From: Lentzea albidocapillata subsp. violacea
GTDB lineage: Bacteria; Actinomycetota; Actinomycetes; Mycobacteriales; Pseudonocardiaceae
Reading direction: 5' to 3'
NCBI RefSeq assembly: GCF_900100275.1
Contig: NZ_FNET01000006.1
Location: 62,001 to 126,000, forward strand
Length of the DNA stretch: 64,000 nt
In this document: one piece after another, positions 1 to 8,354 of the stretch
How positions within the stretch are numbered: the first letter of the stretch is position 1
How the letters are laid out: the number at the start of each line of letters is the position of its first letter
Program-made: the position numbers and the translations under genes
The notes under the pieces: generated by a model
Seen by the model: only the letters and a program-made list of their open reading frames with translations
Told to the model about the DNA's origin: nothing
The model's database searches: none

Positions 1-1039
1 GGCCAACCGTTCCCAGATCGGCAGCAACTTCGTGGTGCGCGAGTCGGACGTCGCCGGCGGGCTGGAGCTGCGCGGCATCACCGTCGGCGCGAACCTCGAC
101 CTGCGCGGCAGCCGGTTGATCAAGCCGGGCAAGTACCGGCACCAGCCGCGGGAGAAGCCGTCGCTCGACATCGGTGGCGCCACCATCGGCCGTGACCTCA
201 TCTGCGCGCGCGGCGACAAGGAGTTCGTCGCGCATGGCGGCGTGCGGTGCCGTCGCGCGGTGATCGGCCGGATGGCGAACTTCAACGGCGCGGTGCTCGG
301 CTACAAACTCGACAGCCACGCGTTGAACGCCATGGGCATGCAGGTGCAGGAGCTGATGCTCAACGTCGTGTCGCCGCCCAAGGGCCTCGTGACGCTGCGC
401 CAGGCGCGCTGCACGTCGTTGAACGACAACGAGAACTTCTGGAACGCCACGGGTTTCATCGACCTCGACGACTTCCGCTACGACTCGCTCGCCTATCCGA
501 TCGACCTGCGCGACGACGACCAGGTGCAGCAGCGGCTGCGCTGGCTGCGGCAGGCGATGCGGCGCAGCTACCACCCGCGCCCGTACGACCAGTTCGCGGA
601 GATGCTGACCGCGGCCGGCAACGAGGAGCACGCGTCGACCGTGCTGATCGAGAAGCAACGCCTGCGGTACCGCGCGGTCGCCGAGGGCATGCGGTTCTTC
701 GGTCCGCTGGTGCTGGTGTGGAGCTTCCTGCAACGGTCGATGGTCGGCTACGGCTACCGGCCGGCGCGGGCGCTGGGATGGCTGATCGCGGCGTGGGTCG
801 TCGGCAGCATCTGGTTCCAGGTCCAGGGACCGTTGACCGAGATCAACGACGACGACCACCTGCCGTGGAACGCCTGGCTCTACACGATCGACCTGGTGGT
901 GCCGATCGTCGACTTCGGCAACAAGAACCGCTGGCAGACGCCGGGCGCGTCGCAGTGGATCGCGTCCGGGCTGATCGTGACGGGCTGGATCCTGGCGACG
1001 ACCGTGGCGGCCGGCCTGACCCGGATGCTGAAGAGGTAG
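1..1039 (+). CDS. C-terminal part of a beta-solenoid membrane protein (5' end outside window)
   Basis: The reading frame is open from base 2, so the gene starts before the window. The first part shows short repeats of the form G-x-l-x-l-x-G-a-x-i-G, as in stacked beta-solenoid proteins (for example GLELRGITVGANLDLRG). A helical stretch follows (YDQFAEMLTAAGNEEHA and an EKQRLRYR segment), then two membrane segments at the end. The product closely resembles the gene that closes the window at 62172-64000: both share VGYGYRP, a second membrane segment, GASQWI and a terminal RxLKR. Proteins of this kind are often labelled membrane-associated oxidoreductase in Streptomyces, but I see no cofactor site that supports an enzyme. 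An envelope-associated scaffold is my inference. Confidence 0.75.
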   Translation, partial: ANRSQIGSNFVVRESDVAGGLELRGITVGANLDLRGSRLIKPGKYRHQPREKPSLDIGGATIGRDLICARGDKEFVAHGGVRCRRAVIGRMANFNGAVLGYKLDSHALNAMGMQVQELMLNVVSPPKGLVTLRQARCTSLNDNENFWNATGFIDLDDFRYDSLAYPIDLRDDDQVQQRLRWLRQAMRRSYHPRPYDQFAEMLTAAGNEEHASTVLIEKQRLRYRAVAEGMRFFGPLVLVWSFLQRSMVGYGYRPARALGWLIAAWVVGSIWFQVQGPLTEINDDDHLPWNAWLYTIDLVVPIVDFGNKNRWQTPGASQWIASGLIVTGWILATTVAAGLTRMLKR

Positions 1040-1092
1040 AACGCCACCATCGGGGTATTTCGCCGCCTGGTGAACAGTGGTGCGATCGTCCG

Positions 1093-3261
1093 GTGATCGC
1101 CGCCGAGTCCACCGAGCTGTTCGTCGGACCTCGGACCGCCCTGCTGCAGGTGGTGCGGCTGACCTCGCCGACAGTGGCCGGACCGGTGCATGCGCACGTG
1201 TCCGGGCCCGGCCTGCACTCGCCGCGGCACGGCGGCTCGCTGGTGCCGGGGCCGTTCGGCTACGAGCTCGCCATCGACGTGTCCGAGCACCCGCCCGGTG
1301 CCGTGGTGCCCGCGCAGGCCGTCGTGCGGTCGGCCGCCGGCGAGGAGTCGTGCACGTTCTCGCTGGTCGTGGGCTCGCCGGGATGGACGGTGCACCTCGT
1401 CGGGCACGTCGCGGGCGACGCGCCGTTCCCCGCCGTGCGCGCCCATCTGGACCTGGCGCTGACCGATCCCGCCTACCGGTTCGCGGTGACGTCGGTCGAG
1501 TTGCTGCAGCCGTACTGGGACACGTTTCCGCAGCACCGCTCGTTGCTGCTGCGGCTGATCTCCGAGGGCCGGGTCGAGGTCGTCGGGTCCGAGTCCAATG
1601 TGGTCGGTGTGGCGCCGTTGCTGTCCTCGCTGCCGTCCGGGCCGTCGCTGGCGGCCTCGTCGCTGGCCGAGGCCGAGCGGTTGGTCTACGCCTCGTTCCT
1701 GGAGTCGCGGTCGGGGGTTGTCGCGCCGCACGTGATGTTGCCGATCGGTTCCGATCGTGAGGGTCCGAACCCGTGGGTGACCGCGATCCACCACGACTGG
1801 AGCGCGCGCTACACGTGGCCGCGGGTGACCTGCTCGTTGCCGCGTGACTACTACGTGCGCGGGTCTGTGCCCGTGCCGCCCGCACCTGTGGACGACTCGC
1901 CTGCTGCAGTGTTCGCTTCGCACGCGGCTCGGCTGACCGGGGCTGCATATCCTGCCGCCGCGCTCTCACGCGCTGCGGTGGCGCACCCGCGGGAGGCCTT
2001 CGACCTGCAGTCCGACGTCATCTCGCGGTCGCTCGCGGCCTTGACGTCCACTGTGGACTCTTCGGTGGTCGTGTGGAACCCGTCGTCCTCGGCGTGCACC
2101 GACGTCGTGTCGGTGCACCTGCCGTTCGAGCGCAACGTGCACGTGGAGTCCGACGGCGTTGTGCTGCCGACGTTGGTGGACGGCGTGACCGTGACGTTCT
2201 TGGCGCGTGACGTGCCCGCGCGCGGATGGCGCACCTACTCGTTGGTCGAGGACGACATCGATCACGGCTGGAAGCGCGGCTACGGCACCGAGATCGCGTC
2301 CACTCACTACGTCCTGTCGTACGACCCGATCGCTTCTCTTGTCGCCGTTGACGGTCCTGCGCTGGAAGCGCCTCGGCTGGTCGGGCCGGTGAGCGTGTGG
2401 CACAGCGAGGTCGGCGAGAGGATGGTCGGCTCCACGGCCTTCACGCTGTGGAACGAGGTCGGGCACCTGGGGCCTTCGTCTTTGTACGCCGTGCTCGGCT
2501 CACGCAGCCCTTCCAGCGGCACCTTGCCGTCCGTGGCGCCGCGACTGGCGTTGGCCGGACCGCCGCTGGGACCCGTCGCACCTGCCGTGACCCCGGTGTT
2601 CGCGCGCTACTGGCTGCACGAGCCCGCCCCGTTGGGCGGCCTGCCCGCGAACGTCCACCTGGAGGTGCTCGGCCCGACCCGGCTGCGCGTGGTGGCCGTG
2701 TCGGACGGCCCGGCGTTCTCCGGCGTCGTCCGGCTCACGCTGCCCGACGGCTGGTCGGCGTCGTGGGACTCGTTACCGGTGTCGCTGCCGGCCGGTGGTC
2801 ACGTGTCGGCCGAGGTGCGCCTGGTGCCGCCGCGGATCCCTGGCTGCCATCCGGTGCGCGCCACGTTGGAGGGGCTGCCCTTCGACGTCTACGACGTGGC
2901 GCTGCTGACCGTGCCGGAGTGGGACGGCGACGAGCCCGTCGAGGTGCTGTGGGTGGCCTCGTCGCCGGCCGTGGTGTCGGTCAAGCCGGGGGAATCGGCG
3001 TCGGTGCGCGTCGTGCTGGCCTCCGGCGCTCACGGTGACCTGCCGGTTCAGGCCCGGTTGCTGTCGCCGCGCTCCTCGTGGGAGTTCGCCGGGCCGTTCT
3101 GCGTCAGCGGGTTATTGCCGGGCCAGGGCCGGCTGTCGCTCGACTTCACGCTCTCGGCGCCCGCGTGGGCCACGCCGGACACGTGGGCGGCCGTCGTGCG
3201 CGTGGCCGCGGGCGACCTGGTCCGCACCACTGCACCCATCCGCCTCGAAGTGGCTGGTTAA
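1093..3261 (+). CDS. Secreted or surface protein with decayed GH38 (alpha-mannosidase-like) region and NEW3-like C-terminus
   Basis: A 722-residue protein starting at GTG 1093, just after the previous stop; no strong ribosome site is visible, so the start is provisional. Residues of about 100-170 follow the GH38 pattern: VHLVGH, then a long helix with F-A-V-T-S-V-E-L-L, then LISEGRVEVVGSE. The GH38 metal and nucleophile motifs are gone: the usual HxDPxW reads HVAGDAPFP, and the segment holding the catalytic Asp is shortened. The C-terminal 300 residues are beta-rich and look like Ig or NEW3 domains. The ROK kinase gene follows after 11 nt, so the two probably form a glycan-related operon. Loss of catalysis is inferred from the missing motifs; a binding role is possible. 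Confidence 0.6.
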   Translation: MIAAESTELFVGPRTALLQVVRLTSPTVAGPVHAHVSGPGLHSPRHGGSLVPGPFGYELAIDVSEHPPGAVVPAQAVVRSAAGEESCTFSLVVGSPGWTVHLVGHVAGDAPFPAVRAHLDLALTDPAYRFAVTSVELLQPYWDTFPQHRSLLLRLISEGRVEVVGSESNVVGVAPLLSSLPSGPSLAASSLAEAERLVYASFLESRSGVVAPHVMLPIGSDREGPNPWVTAIHHDWSARYTWPRVTCSLPRDYYVRGSVPVPPAPVDDSPAAVFASHAARLTGAAYPAAALSRAAVAHPREAFDLQSDVISRSLAALTSTVDSSVVVWNPSSSACTDVVSVHLPFERNVHVESDGVVLPTLVDGVTVTFLARDVPARGWRTYSLVEDDIDHGWKRGYGTEIASTHYVLSYDPIASLVAVDGPALEAPRLVGPVSVWHSEVGERMVGSTAFTLWNEVGHLGPSSLYAVLGSRSPSSGTLPSVAPRLALAGPPLGPVAPAVTPVFARYWLHEPAPLGGLPANVHLEVLGPTRLRVVAVSDGPAFSGVVRLTLPDGWSASWDSLPVSLPAGGHVSAEVRLVPPRIPGCHPVRATLEGLPFDVYDVALLTVPEWDGDEPVEVLWVASSPAVVSVKPGESASVRVVLASGAHGDLPVQARLLSPRSSWEFAGPFCVSGLLPGQGRLSLDFTLSAPAWATPDTWAAVVRVAAGDLVRTTAPIRLEVAG

Positions 3262-3272
3262 GCTGCCTCACC

Positions 3273-4172
3273 GTGACTGATCTGGTGCTGGCACTGGACT
3301 TCGGCGGCACCAAGATCGCCGCCGCCCTGGTGGACCCGTTCGGCTCGGTGGTGCGGTCCTCGCGCGTGCCGACGCCGTCCGAAAACCCTTGGGACGCGGT
3401 CGTCGCGGTGATCTCCGAGGTGGTCCAGGACTCGGCCGTAGCGGGCGTGGGCATCGCTTCCGCGGGCCCGGTCGACACCACCGCAGGCACCGTCTCGCCG
3501 ATCAACGTGCCGACCTGGCAGCAGTTCCCGCTGCGGTCGTCGGTGGCGTCGCTGTTCCCCGGCGTCCCGGTAGAACTCGCGGGCGACGGCGTGTGCATGG
3601 CGCTGGGCGAACACTGGCGCGGCGCCGGCCAGGGCAGCACGTTCATGGTCGGCCTCGTCGTGTCGACCGGTGTAGGCGGCGGCCTGGTGCTGGACGGACG
3701 GCCGTTCGACGGCCGCACCGGCAACGCGGGCCACATCGGCCACATCGTCGTGGAACCCGACGGCGAACCCTGCACGTGCGGCGGCAGGGGATGTGTGGAG
3801 ACCATCGCGGGCGGCCCGCGCATGGTGGCCTGGGCACGCCGCGCCGGCTGGCAGGCACCAGACCACGCCGACGCCGCCCTGCTCGCCGCCGCCGCTCTGT
3901 CCGGCGAGGAGATTCCGCTGGAGGCCTTCGACCGTGCGGGTCAAGCCGTCGGGATGGCTGTTGCCGGGGCTGCCGCGGTGTGCGACCTGGAGCTCGCCGT
4001 CATCGGGGGTGGGGTGGCGCAGGCCGGGGAGTTGCTGTTCGAGCCGGTGCGGCGGGCGTTGAAGACTCATGCCGGGCTGTCCTATTTGAATGGGCTGGAG
4101 GTGCGGGCGGCTGAGCTTGGTGGGGAGGCTGGGCTGGTGGGGGCGGCTGCGCTGGTTCGGCAGTCGGTTTGA
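3273..4172 (+). CDS. ROK family sugar kinase
   Basis: A 299-residue protein of normal length for single-domain ROK kinases, which phosphorylate glucose, N-acetylmannosamine or related sugars with ATP in the cytoplasm. The phosphate-binding loop DFGGTK is at residues 9-14, a likely catalytic Asp lies in ELAGDG at about 105, and the ROK zinc site is clear: HIGHI near 154-158 and CTCGGRGC at 167-174. There is no N-terminal helix-turn-helix, so this is a kinase and not an NagC-type repressor. It begins 11 nt after the GH38-like gene and is probably co-transcribed with it. The sugar cannot be told from the sequence. Its 3' end is the apparent source of the repeats that follow. Confidence 0.88.
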   Translation: MTDLVLALDFGGTKIAAALVDPFGSVVRSSRVPTPSENPWDAVVAVISEVVQDSAVAGVGIASAGPVDTTAGTVSPINVPTWQQFPLRSSVASLFPGVPVELAGDGVCMALGEHWRGAGQGSTFMVGLVVSTGVGGGLVLDGRPFDGRTGNAGHIGHIVVEPDGEPCTCGGRGCVETIAGGPRMVAWARRAGWQAPDHADAALLAAAALSGEEIPLEAFDRAGQAVGMAVAGAAAVCDLELAVIGGGVAQAGELLFEPVRRALKTHAGLSYLNGLEVRAAELGGEAGLVGAAALVRQSV

Positions 4173-4714
4173 TCGGCGGGGTCGGCGGTAGGCCGGTCGG
4201 CTGGGCCGGCTGGGCGGGCTGACGGCCTGGACAGGCTGACGGGTCGGCGGGCTGCCGGGCTGCCGGGCTCGAGGTGCGCGCGGCTGGGCGGGGAGGCCGG
4301 GCGGGAAGGCCGGGCTGGTAGGGGCGGCAGGGCTGGTAGGGGCGGCAGGGCTGGTGGGGGAGGCCGGGCTGGGTCGGCAGTCCGTTTGATCGGCGGGGTC
4401 GGCGGCAGGCCGGCCGCTGGGCCGGCTGACGGGCTGGCTGGACTGGCGGCTCGGCGGCACGGCAGGCAGGCGGCACGGCAGAACTGGGGCGGCTCGGCAG
4501 ACAGCTGGGCGGCTCGTTGGGCAGGCGGCTGCGCTGGTTCGCCAGTCCGCTTGATCGGCCGGTTGCGGGCCGGCTGGCCGAGCTGACTGGCTGGGTGGCC
4601 TCGGCGGGCAGGCGGGGCGGCGGGCAGGCGGGGCGGCCGCATCCGACGGACGCGGTGGCGCTGGGCGGGCGGGCCCAAGAGGTCCCGGTGATCGGCCGGT
4701 GCGTTGCGGCAGCG
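4173..4714. repeat. GC-rich intergenic repeats derived from the ROK gene tail
   Basis: About 540 bp with no credible gene. The last 80 bp of the ROK gene and its downstream bases (4093-4195) recur in degenerate form at 4267-4412; the core gtttgatcggcggggtcggc is identical at 4167 and 4384. A third partial copy lies at about 4521-4575 (gctgcgctggttcgccagtc). Inside the second copy is a tandem 18-bp unit (gggctggtaggggcggca at 4312-4329 and 4330-4347, with a decayed third). Open frames here on both strands are low-complexity Pro/Ala/Arg shadows. The region lies between two convergent genes. Confidence 0.6.
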
Positions 4715-5494
4715 TCAGACTGCCTGGCGGGTGTGCCGCAGGGGTGACTCGACCCTGGCCACGGCGATTCCTGCCGCCTCCAGGGCCGAGCGGACCGCGC
4801 GGGCGATTTCCACCGCGCCTGGGGTGTCGCCGTGCACGCAGATGGAGTCGGCCTGGACTCGTACCGGGCGGCCGGAGACGCTGCGGATCCAGCCCTCGGT
4901 TGCCAGTTGTACGCAGCGGGCCGCGATCTCGGCCGGGTCGCGTAGGAGGGCTCCCGGTTCGCCGCGCGGGACCAGGGTTCCGGATGGTGTGTACGCCCTG
5001 TCGGCGAAGGCCTCGTGCCATACGCGCAGGCCGGCTACCGAGGCTCGTTTCAGCCATACCGCGCCTGGTGGGCCCAGTACTGCGAGCGTTGGGTCGAAGA
5101 GGCGGACGGCGTCTACTACGGCGTCGGCCTGGGCTTCGTGTCTGACCAGGGTGTTGTAGAGGGCGCCGTGTGGCTTCACGTAGGAGATCCTGGTGCCGGC
5201 GGCTCGTGCGAACGCCGACAAGGCTCCTAGTTGGGCCAGGACCTCGTTGGTGAGCGTGTCCTGGGGTACGTCGATGAACCTGCGGCCGAAGCCTGCCAGG
5301 TCCTGGTAGCCGACGTGTGCGCCTACGGCTGTTCCTGCGGCGGCGGCGAGGGTGCAGGTTTCTCGCATTGTGTCGGCGTCGCCGGCGTGGTGGCCGCAGG
5401 CGATGTTTGCGCTGGTCACGACTCCTAGCAGGGCCTTGTCGTCGCCTAGGGTCCAGTGGCCGTAGCCCTCGCCCAGGTCCGCGTTCAGGTCCAT
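4715..5494 (-). CDS. pxpA: 5-oxoprolinase subunit A (LamB/YcsF family)
   Basis: A 259-residue protein of standard length for PxpA, the subunit that with PxpB and PxpC hydrolyses 5-oxoproline (pyroglutamate) to glutamate using ATP. It begins with the family signature MDLNADLGEGYG and has the typical ANIACGHHAGD, GAHVGYQDLAGFGRR, KPHGALYN and QADSICVHGDTPGA segments. It is divergent from the GntR gene, with AT-rich palindromes between them. The partner genes pxpB and pxpC, usually adjacent, are not in this window, so they must be elsewhere or the protein works alone. A pyroglutamyl-peptidase-like gene 3 kb away supports a pyroglutamate theme. Confidence 0.9.
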   Translation of the reverse strand: MDLNADLGEGYGHWTLGDDKALLGVVTSANIACGHHAGDADTMRETCTLAAAAGTAVGAHVGYQDLAGFGRRFIDVPQDTLTNEVLAQLGALSAFARAAGTRISYVKPHGALYNTLVRHEAQADAVVDAVRLFDPTLAVLGPPGAVWLKRASVAGLRVWHEAFADRAYTPSGTLVPRGEPGALLRDPAEIAARCVQLATEGWIRSVSGRPVRVQADSICVHGDTPGAVEIARAVRSALEAAGIAVARVESPLRHTRQAV

Positions 5495-5534
5495 GGCCGT
5501 CCTTCCCGTGCGCGATTGGTTGTTGGATTGTGGG

Positions 5535-5573
5535 ATTGTTGAACGATTCTACGATAGGGCAATCGAACGATCC
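5535..5573. promoter_or_regulatory. GntR-type operator candidates between pxpA and the gntR gene
   Basis: The pxpA-gntR gap holds an AT-rich patch with two related near-palindromes: ATTGTTGAACGAT at 5535-5547 and CAATCGAACGATCC at 5560-5573. The centre GTTGAAC with flanking AT/AT resembles the short operators bound by GntR/FadR-type dimers. The patch is placed to control both divergent genes. Related sites recur inside the 3' end of the gntR gene (6179-6206). The binding protein is inferred, not shown. Confidence 0.5.
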
Positions 5574-5591
5574 TGCAAATAGACTGCCGGG

Positions 5592-6278
5592 GTGACCGAG
5601 ACGTGGGTGTCGACGCTGGCTCAGAACAAGGCGGATCTGGAGCGCGCGAGCACCGCGCAGAAGGTCGCCGACATGCTGCGCGAGCGGGTGCTCCTCGGTG
5701 AGCTGGAACCGGGCCTGCGCCTGAGCGAGGAAGCGATCGGCGGAGCGCTGGGCGTCAGTCGCAACACGCTCAGGGAAGCGTTCCGGCTGCTCACGCGCGA
5801 CCGGATCCTGGTGCACGAACACAGCCGCGGCGTCTTCGTCCGCCGCCCGACCGGCGAGGACGTGCGCGACCTCTACGCCGCGCGCAGGGTGATCGAGTGC
5901 GGCGCGCTGAGGCTCTGGAACGACGTCAGCGACGCGCAGCGGGAAGCTGTGCGGGCGCCGGTCCGTCAAGCCGTGGCACGCGCCGAGAAGAACGACTTCA
6001 GCAGGACCGGCAGCGCGAACATCCAGTTCCACCGCGGCATCGTCGGCCTCGCGGGCAGCGCCCGCCTGAGCGACGAGTCCGACCGGCTCTTCGCCGAGCT
6101 CATGCTCGCCTTCCGCGTCGCGCACGAGGTCGAGGCCTTCCACCAGACCTACCTGCCGTGGAACCGCAAGATCGTAGAATTGTTGAACAATGGGACTGTT
6201 GAACAGGCGGTCCAGCAACTCGACGAGTACTTCGACGCCGCCGAGCAGGACCTCGTCAGCCGACTGGTGGCGGATTAG
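5592..6278 (+). CDS. GntR family regulator, FCD (FadR-like) type
   Basis: A 228-residue cytoplasmic regulator starting at GTG 5592. The N-terminal winged helix covers about residues 20-85 (KVADMLRERVLLGELEPG, LSEEAIGGALGVSRNTLREA), followed by an all-helical FCD ligand domain with RRVIECGALRL, FHRGIVGLAGS and a late LDEYF helix. FCD proteins usually bind carboxylic acids, often through a metal. It is divergent from pxpA and upstream of a monocarboxylate-type transporter, so a pyroglutamate or other organic-acid signal is plausible. Its last 35 codons contain two perfect odd palindromes like those in its own promoter. Confidence 0.88.
   Translation: MTETWVSTLAQNKADLERASTAQKVADMLRERVLLGELEPGLRLSEEAIGGALGVSRNTLREAFRLLTRDRILVHEHSRGVFVRRPTGEDVRDLYAARRVIECGALRLWNDVSDAQREAVRAPVRQAVARAEKNDFSRTGSANIQFHRGIVGLAGSARLSDESDRLFAELMLAFRVAHEVEAFHQTYLPWNRKIVELLNNGTVEQAVQQLDEYFDAAEQDLVSRLVAD
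6179..6206. promoter_or_regulatory. Tandem palindromes inside the 3' end of the gntR gene
   Basis: ATTGTTGAACAAT at 6179-6191 and CTGTTGAACAG at 6196-6206 are perfect palindromes around a single central G, sharing the core GTTGAAC with the promoter sites at 5535-5573. They stand out as AT-rich in a GC-rich gene and encode the segment LLNNGTVEQ. They could be intragenic operators for the downstream DUF3311/SSS operon, which starts about 180 bp further on, or for autoregulation. Confidence 0.45.
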
Positions 6279-6340
6279 TCCAAAGAGAACGTTAAGACGA
6301 AGGCAACGATTGCGATCACGAGGCTGACGGCACCCTTCAT
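6275..6340 (-). CDS. Possible 21-residue hydrophobic peptide
   Basis: An ATG-started frame on the minus strand encodes MKGAVSLVIAIVAFVLTFSL plus a terminal D: a Lys followed by one membrane-length hydrophobic stretch. Its stop overlaps the gntR stop codon, and it lies in the 104-bp gap before the DUF3311 gene. No good ribosome-binding sequence precedes it. The composition is that of a one-pass small membrane protein, but chance cannot be excluded. Confidence 0.25.
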   Translation of the reverse strand: MKGAVSLVIAIVAFVLTFSLD

Positions 6341-6382
6341 CAGGCCTAACATCCGCGCAACACCGCGTACACGGAGGCCACC

Positions 6383-6649
6383 ATGCCGTCGGAGCACAAG
6401 ACCGGCTTGCGCTGGAGCAACTGGAACCTGCTGCTGATACTTCCGCTGTTCATGCTCATCACGCCGTGGTTCAACCAGGACGAGCCTCGCCTGTTCGGGC
6501 TGCCGTTCTTCTACTGGTACCAGTTCGTGTTCGTCCCGCTCGGGGTGCTCTGCGTCGGTCTGGTCTACGTCAAGACAAAGGACCAGCCCGTGGTCACCGG
6601 CAAACCGGACAAGCTCGGCGTTGACGACCTGGACGAGGGAGCGAACTGA
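6383..6649 (+). CDS. DUF3311 small membrane protein, partner of the SSS transporter
   Basis: An 88-residue protein with two membrane segments (about residues 14-32 and 40-62) and an acidic C-terminal tail. This is the standard form of DUF3311 proteins, which are encoded immediately before sodium:solute symporters of the monocarboxylate (MctP) type. Its TGA overlaps the ATG of the transporter by one base, so translation is coupled. A role as a small accessory subunit of the symporter follows from this conserved pairing; no mechanism is visible in the sequence. Confidence 0.85.
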   Translation: MPSEHKTGLRWSNWNLLLILPLFMLITPWFNQDEPRLFGLPFFYWYQFVFVPLGVLCVGLVYVKTKDQPVVTGKPDKLGVDDLDEGAN

Positions 6650-8283
6650 TGCAGTGGACCGAGCTGATCGTTTTCAGCGCTCTCTTCCTGTTCGTCACGG
6701 TTTTGGGCTTCGTCGCCGCGAAGTGGCAGAAGGGCGAGACCCTCGAACACCTCGACGAGTGGGGCCTCGGCGGACGAAAGTTCGGCAGCTGGATCACGTG
6801 GTTCCTGGTCGGTGGTGACCTCTACACCGCCTACACCTTCGTCGCGGTGCCCGCGCTGATGTTCGGCGCCGGCGCGATGGGGTTCTTCGCGCTGCCGTAC
6901 ACGGTGATCCTCTACCCGATCGTCTTCCTGCCGCTGGTGCGGATGTGGTCGGTCAGCCGCGTGCACGGTTACGTCACGCCCGCCGACTTCGTGAAGGGCC
7001 GCTACGGCTCGCACTGGCTGGCGCTGCTGATCGCGATCACCGGCATCTTCGCGACCATGCCGTACATCGCGTTGCAGCTGGTCGGACTCGAAGCCGTGCT
7101 GCGCAGCATGGGGCTCAACGGCAGCGGCATCCTCGGCCACCTGCCGTTGTTCATCGCGTTCGTGATCCTCGCGGTCTACACGTACCAGTCCGGACTGCGG
7201 GCGCCTGCGCTGATCGCGTTCGTCAAGGACATCCTGATCTACATCGTCATCCTGGTCGCGATCGTCTACCTGCCCGCCAAGTTCGGCGGCTGGGGCGAGA
7301 TCTTCAACGACGCGGACGCCAAGTTCAAGGCCACACCCGCGCCGGGTGACGGCATCCTGCTCAACGCCAACAACCAGCTGCAGTACGCGACGCTGGCGCT
7401 CGGGTCGGCACTCGCTCTCTTCATCTACCCGCACTCGCTGACCGGCATCCTGGCCAGCCGCGGGCGCAACGTGATCAAGCGCAACATGGTCGCGCTGCCG
7501 GCGTACTCGCTGGTGCTGGGCCTGCTGGCGCTGCTCGGCTACGTCGCGATCAGCGCGGGCACCAAGCCGATCGTCAACCAGGCGACCGGCCGTCCCGACA
7601 CCAACACGATCGTGCCGGAACTGTTCGGTGCGAACTTCCCGTCGTGGTTCGCGGGTATCGCGTTCGCAGCCATCGGCATCGGGGCACTCGTGCCCGCGGC
7701 GATCATGTCCATCGCGGCGGCGAACCTGTGGACGCGCAACGTCTACAAGGAGTACCTGAAGAAGAACGCCTCGCCCGCGGAGGAGGCCAAGCAGGCCAAG
7801 CTCGCGTCGCTGGTGGTGAAGTTCGGCGCGGTCGCGTTCATCGTGTTCATCGACCCGCAGTTCTCGATCGACCTGCAGCTCATCGGCGGCGTGATCATTC
7901 TGCAGACGCTGCCCGCCGTCGCCATCGCGCTCTACACCCGCTGGTTCCACATCTGGGGACTCATCTCAGGTTGGTTCGCGGGCATGGCCTACGGGATGTA
8001 CCTGCTGTACCTCATCCCCAGTGCCGACAAGTCCCGCCTGCACTTCGGCGGTTCGGCACTACCGCTGAACCAGCTGTCGATCTTCGGCTGGCACCCGTTC
8101 GGCGGGTCGGCCATGACGATCTACGTCGGCATCATCGCGCTGGCGGTCAACCTGATCGTCGCCGTCATCGTCACGCTGATCGCCAAGAAGGCCAAGGTCT
8201 TCAACGGCACGGACCAGACCGATCCGTCCGACTACCACGTCGACGAGGACAACCCGAGGGTCAAGCCCATCGCTGCCCACTGA
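6649..8283 (+). CDS. Sodium:solute symporter family transporter, MctP-like
   Basis: A 544-residue integral membrane protein with about 13 hydrophobic segments, normal for the SSS family. It has the SSS features GLGGRKFGSWITWFLVGGD near the start and YPHSLTGILASRGRN mid-protein. The tail is short, hydrophilic and acidic. MctP relatives carry lactate, pyruvate, acetate or alanine; neighbouring genes here suggest pyroglutamate or a related acid, but that is inference. It is coupled to the DUF3311 gene and ends in front of a strong terminator at 8304-8333. Confidence 0.88.
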   Translation: MQWTELIVFSALFLFVTVLGFVAAKWQKGETLEHLDEWGLGGRKFGSWITWFLVGGDLYTAYTFVAVPALMFGAGAMGFFALPYTVILYPIVFLPLVRMWSVSRVHGYVTPADFVKGRYGSHWLALLIAITGIFATMPYIALQLVGLEAVLRSMGLNGSGILGHLPLFIAFVILAVYTYQSGLRAPALIAFVKDILIYIVILVAIVYLPAKFGGWGEIFNDADAKFKATPAPGDGILLNANNQLQYATLALGSALALFIYPHSLTGILASRGRNVIKRNMVALPAYSLVLGLLALLGYVAISAGTKPIVNQATGRPDTNTIVPELFGANFPSWFAGIAFAAIGIGALVPAAIMSIAAANLWTRNVYKEYLKKNASPAEEAKQAKLASLVVKFGAVAFIVFIDPQFSIDLQLIGGVIILQTLPAVAIALYTRWFHIWGLISGWFAGMAYGMYLLYLIPSADKSRLHFGGSALPLNQLSIFGWHPFGGSAMTIYVGIIALAVNLIVAVIVTLIAKKAKVFNGTDQTDPSDYHVDEDNPRVKPIAAH

Positions 8284-8303
8284 GACGCAGTCGTCGACAC
8301 TAT

Positions 8304-8333
8304 GGGCCACCCGTCGGTTACGACGGGTGGCCC
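8304..8333 (+). terminator. Intrinsic terminator after the SSS transporter
   Basis: A perfect 12-bp stem, GGGCCACCCGTC paired with GACGGGTGGCCC, closes a 6-nt loop and is followed by TTT. It starts 20 bp after the transporter stop and ends 21 bp before the next start. Confidence 0.85.
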
Positions 8334-8354
8334 TTTGCGTTGAGGATCGAGTAC

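Noticed and set aside
247-1092. Upstream extension of the GH38-like reading frame
   Set aside because: This part overlaps the solenoid protein in another frame and translates to Arg/Ala-rich shadow; the real protein begins at GTG 1093.
3258-6218. A 986-codon open frame on the minus strand
   Set aside because: It runs across the ROK gene, the GC-rich repeats, pxpA and gntR in other frames, and its product is low-complexity Pro/Arg.
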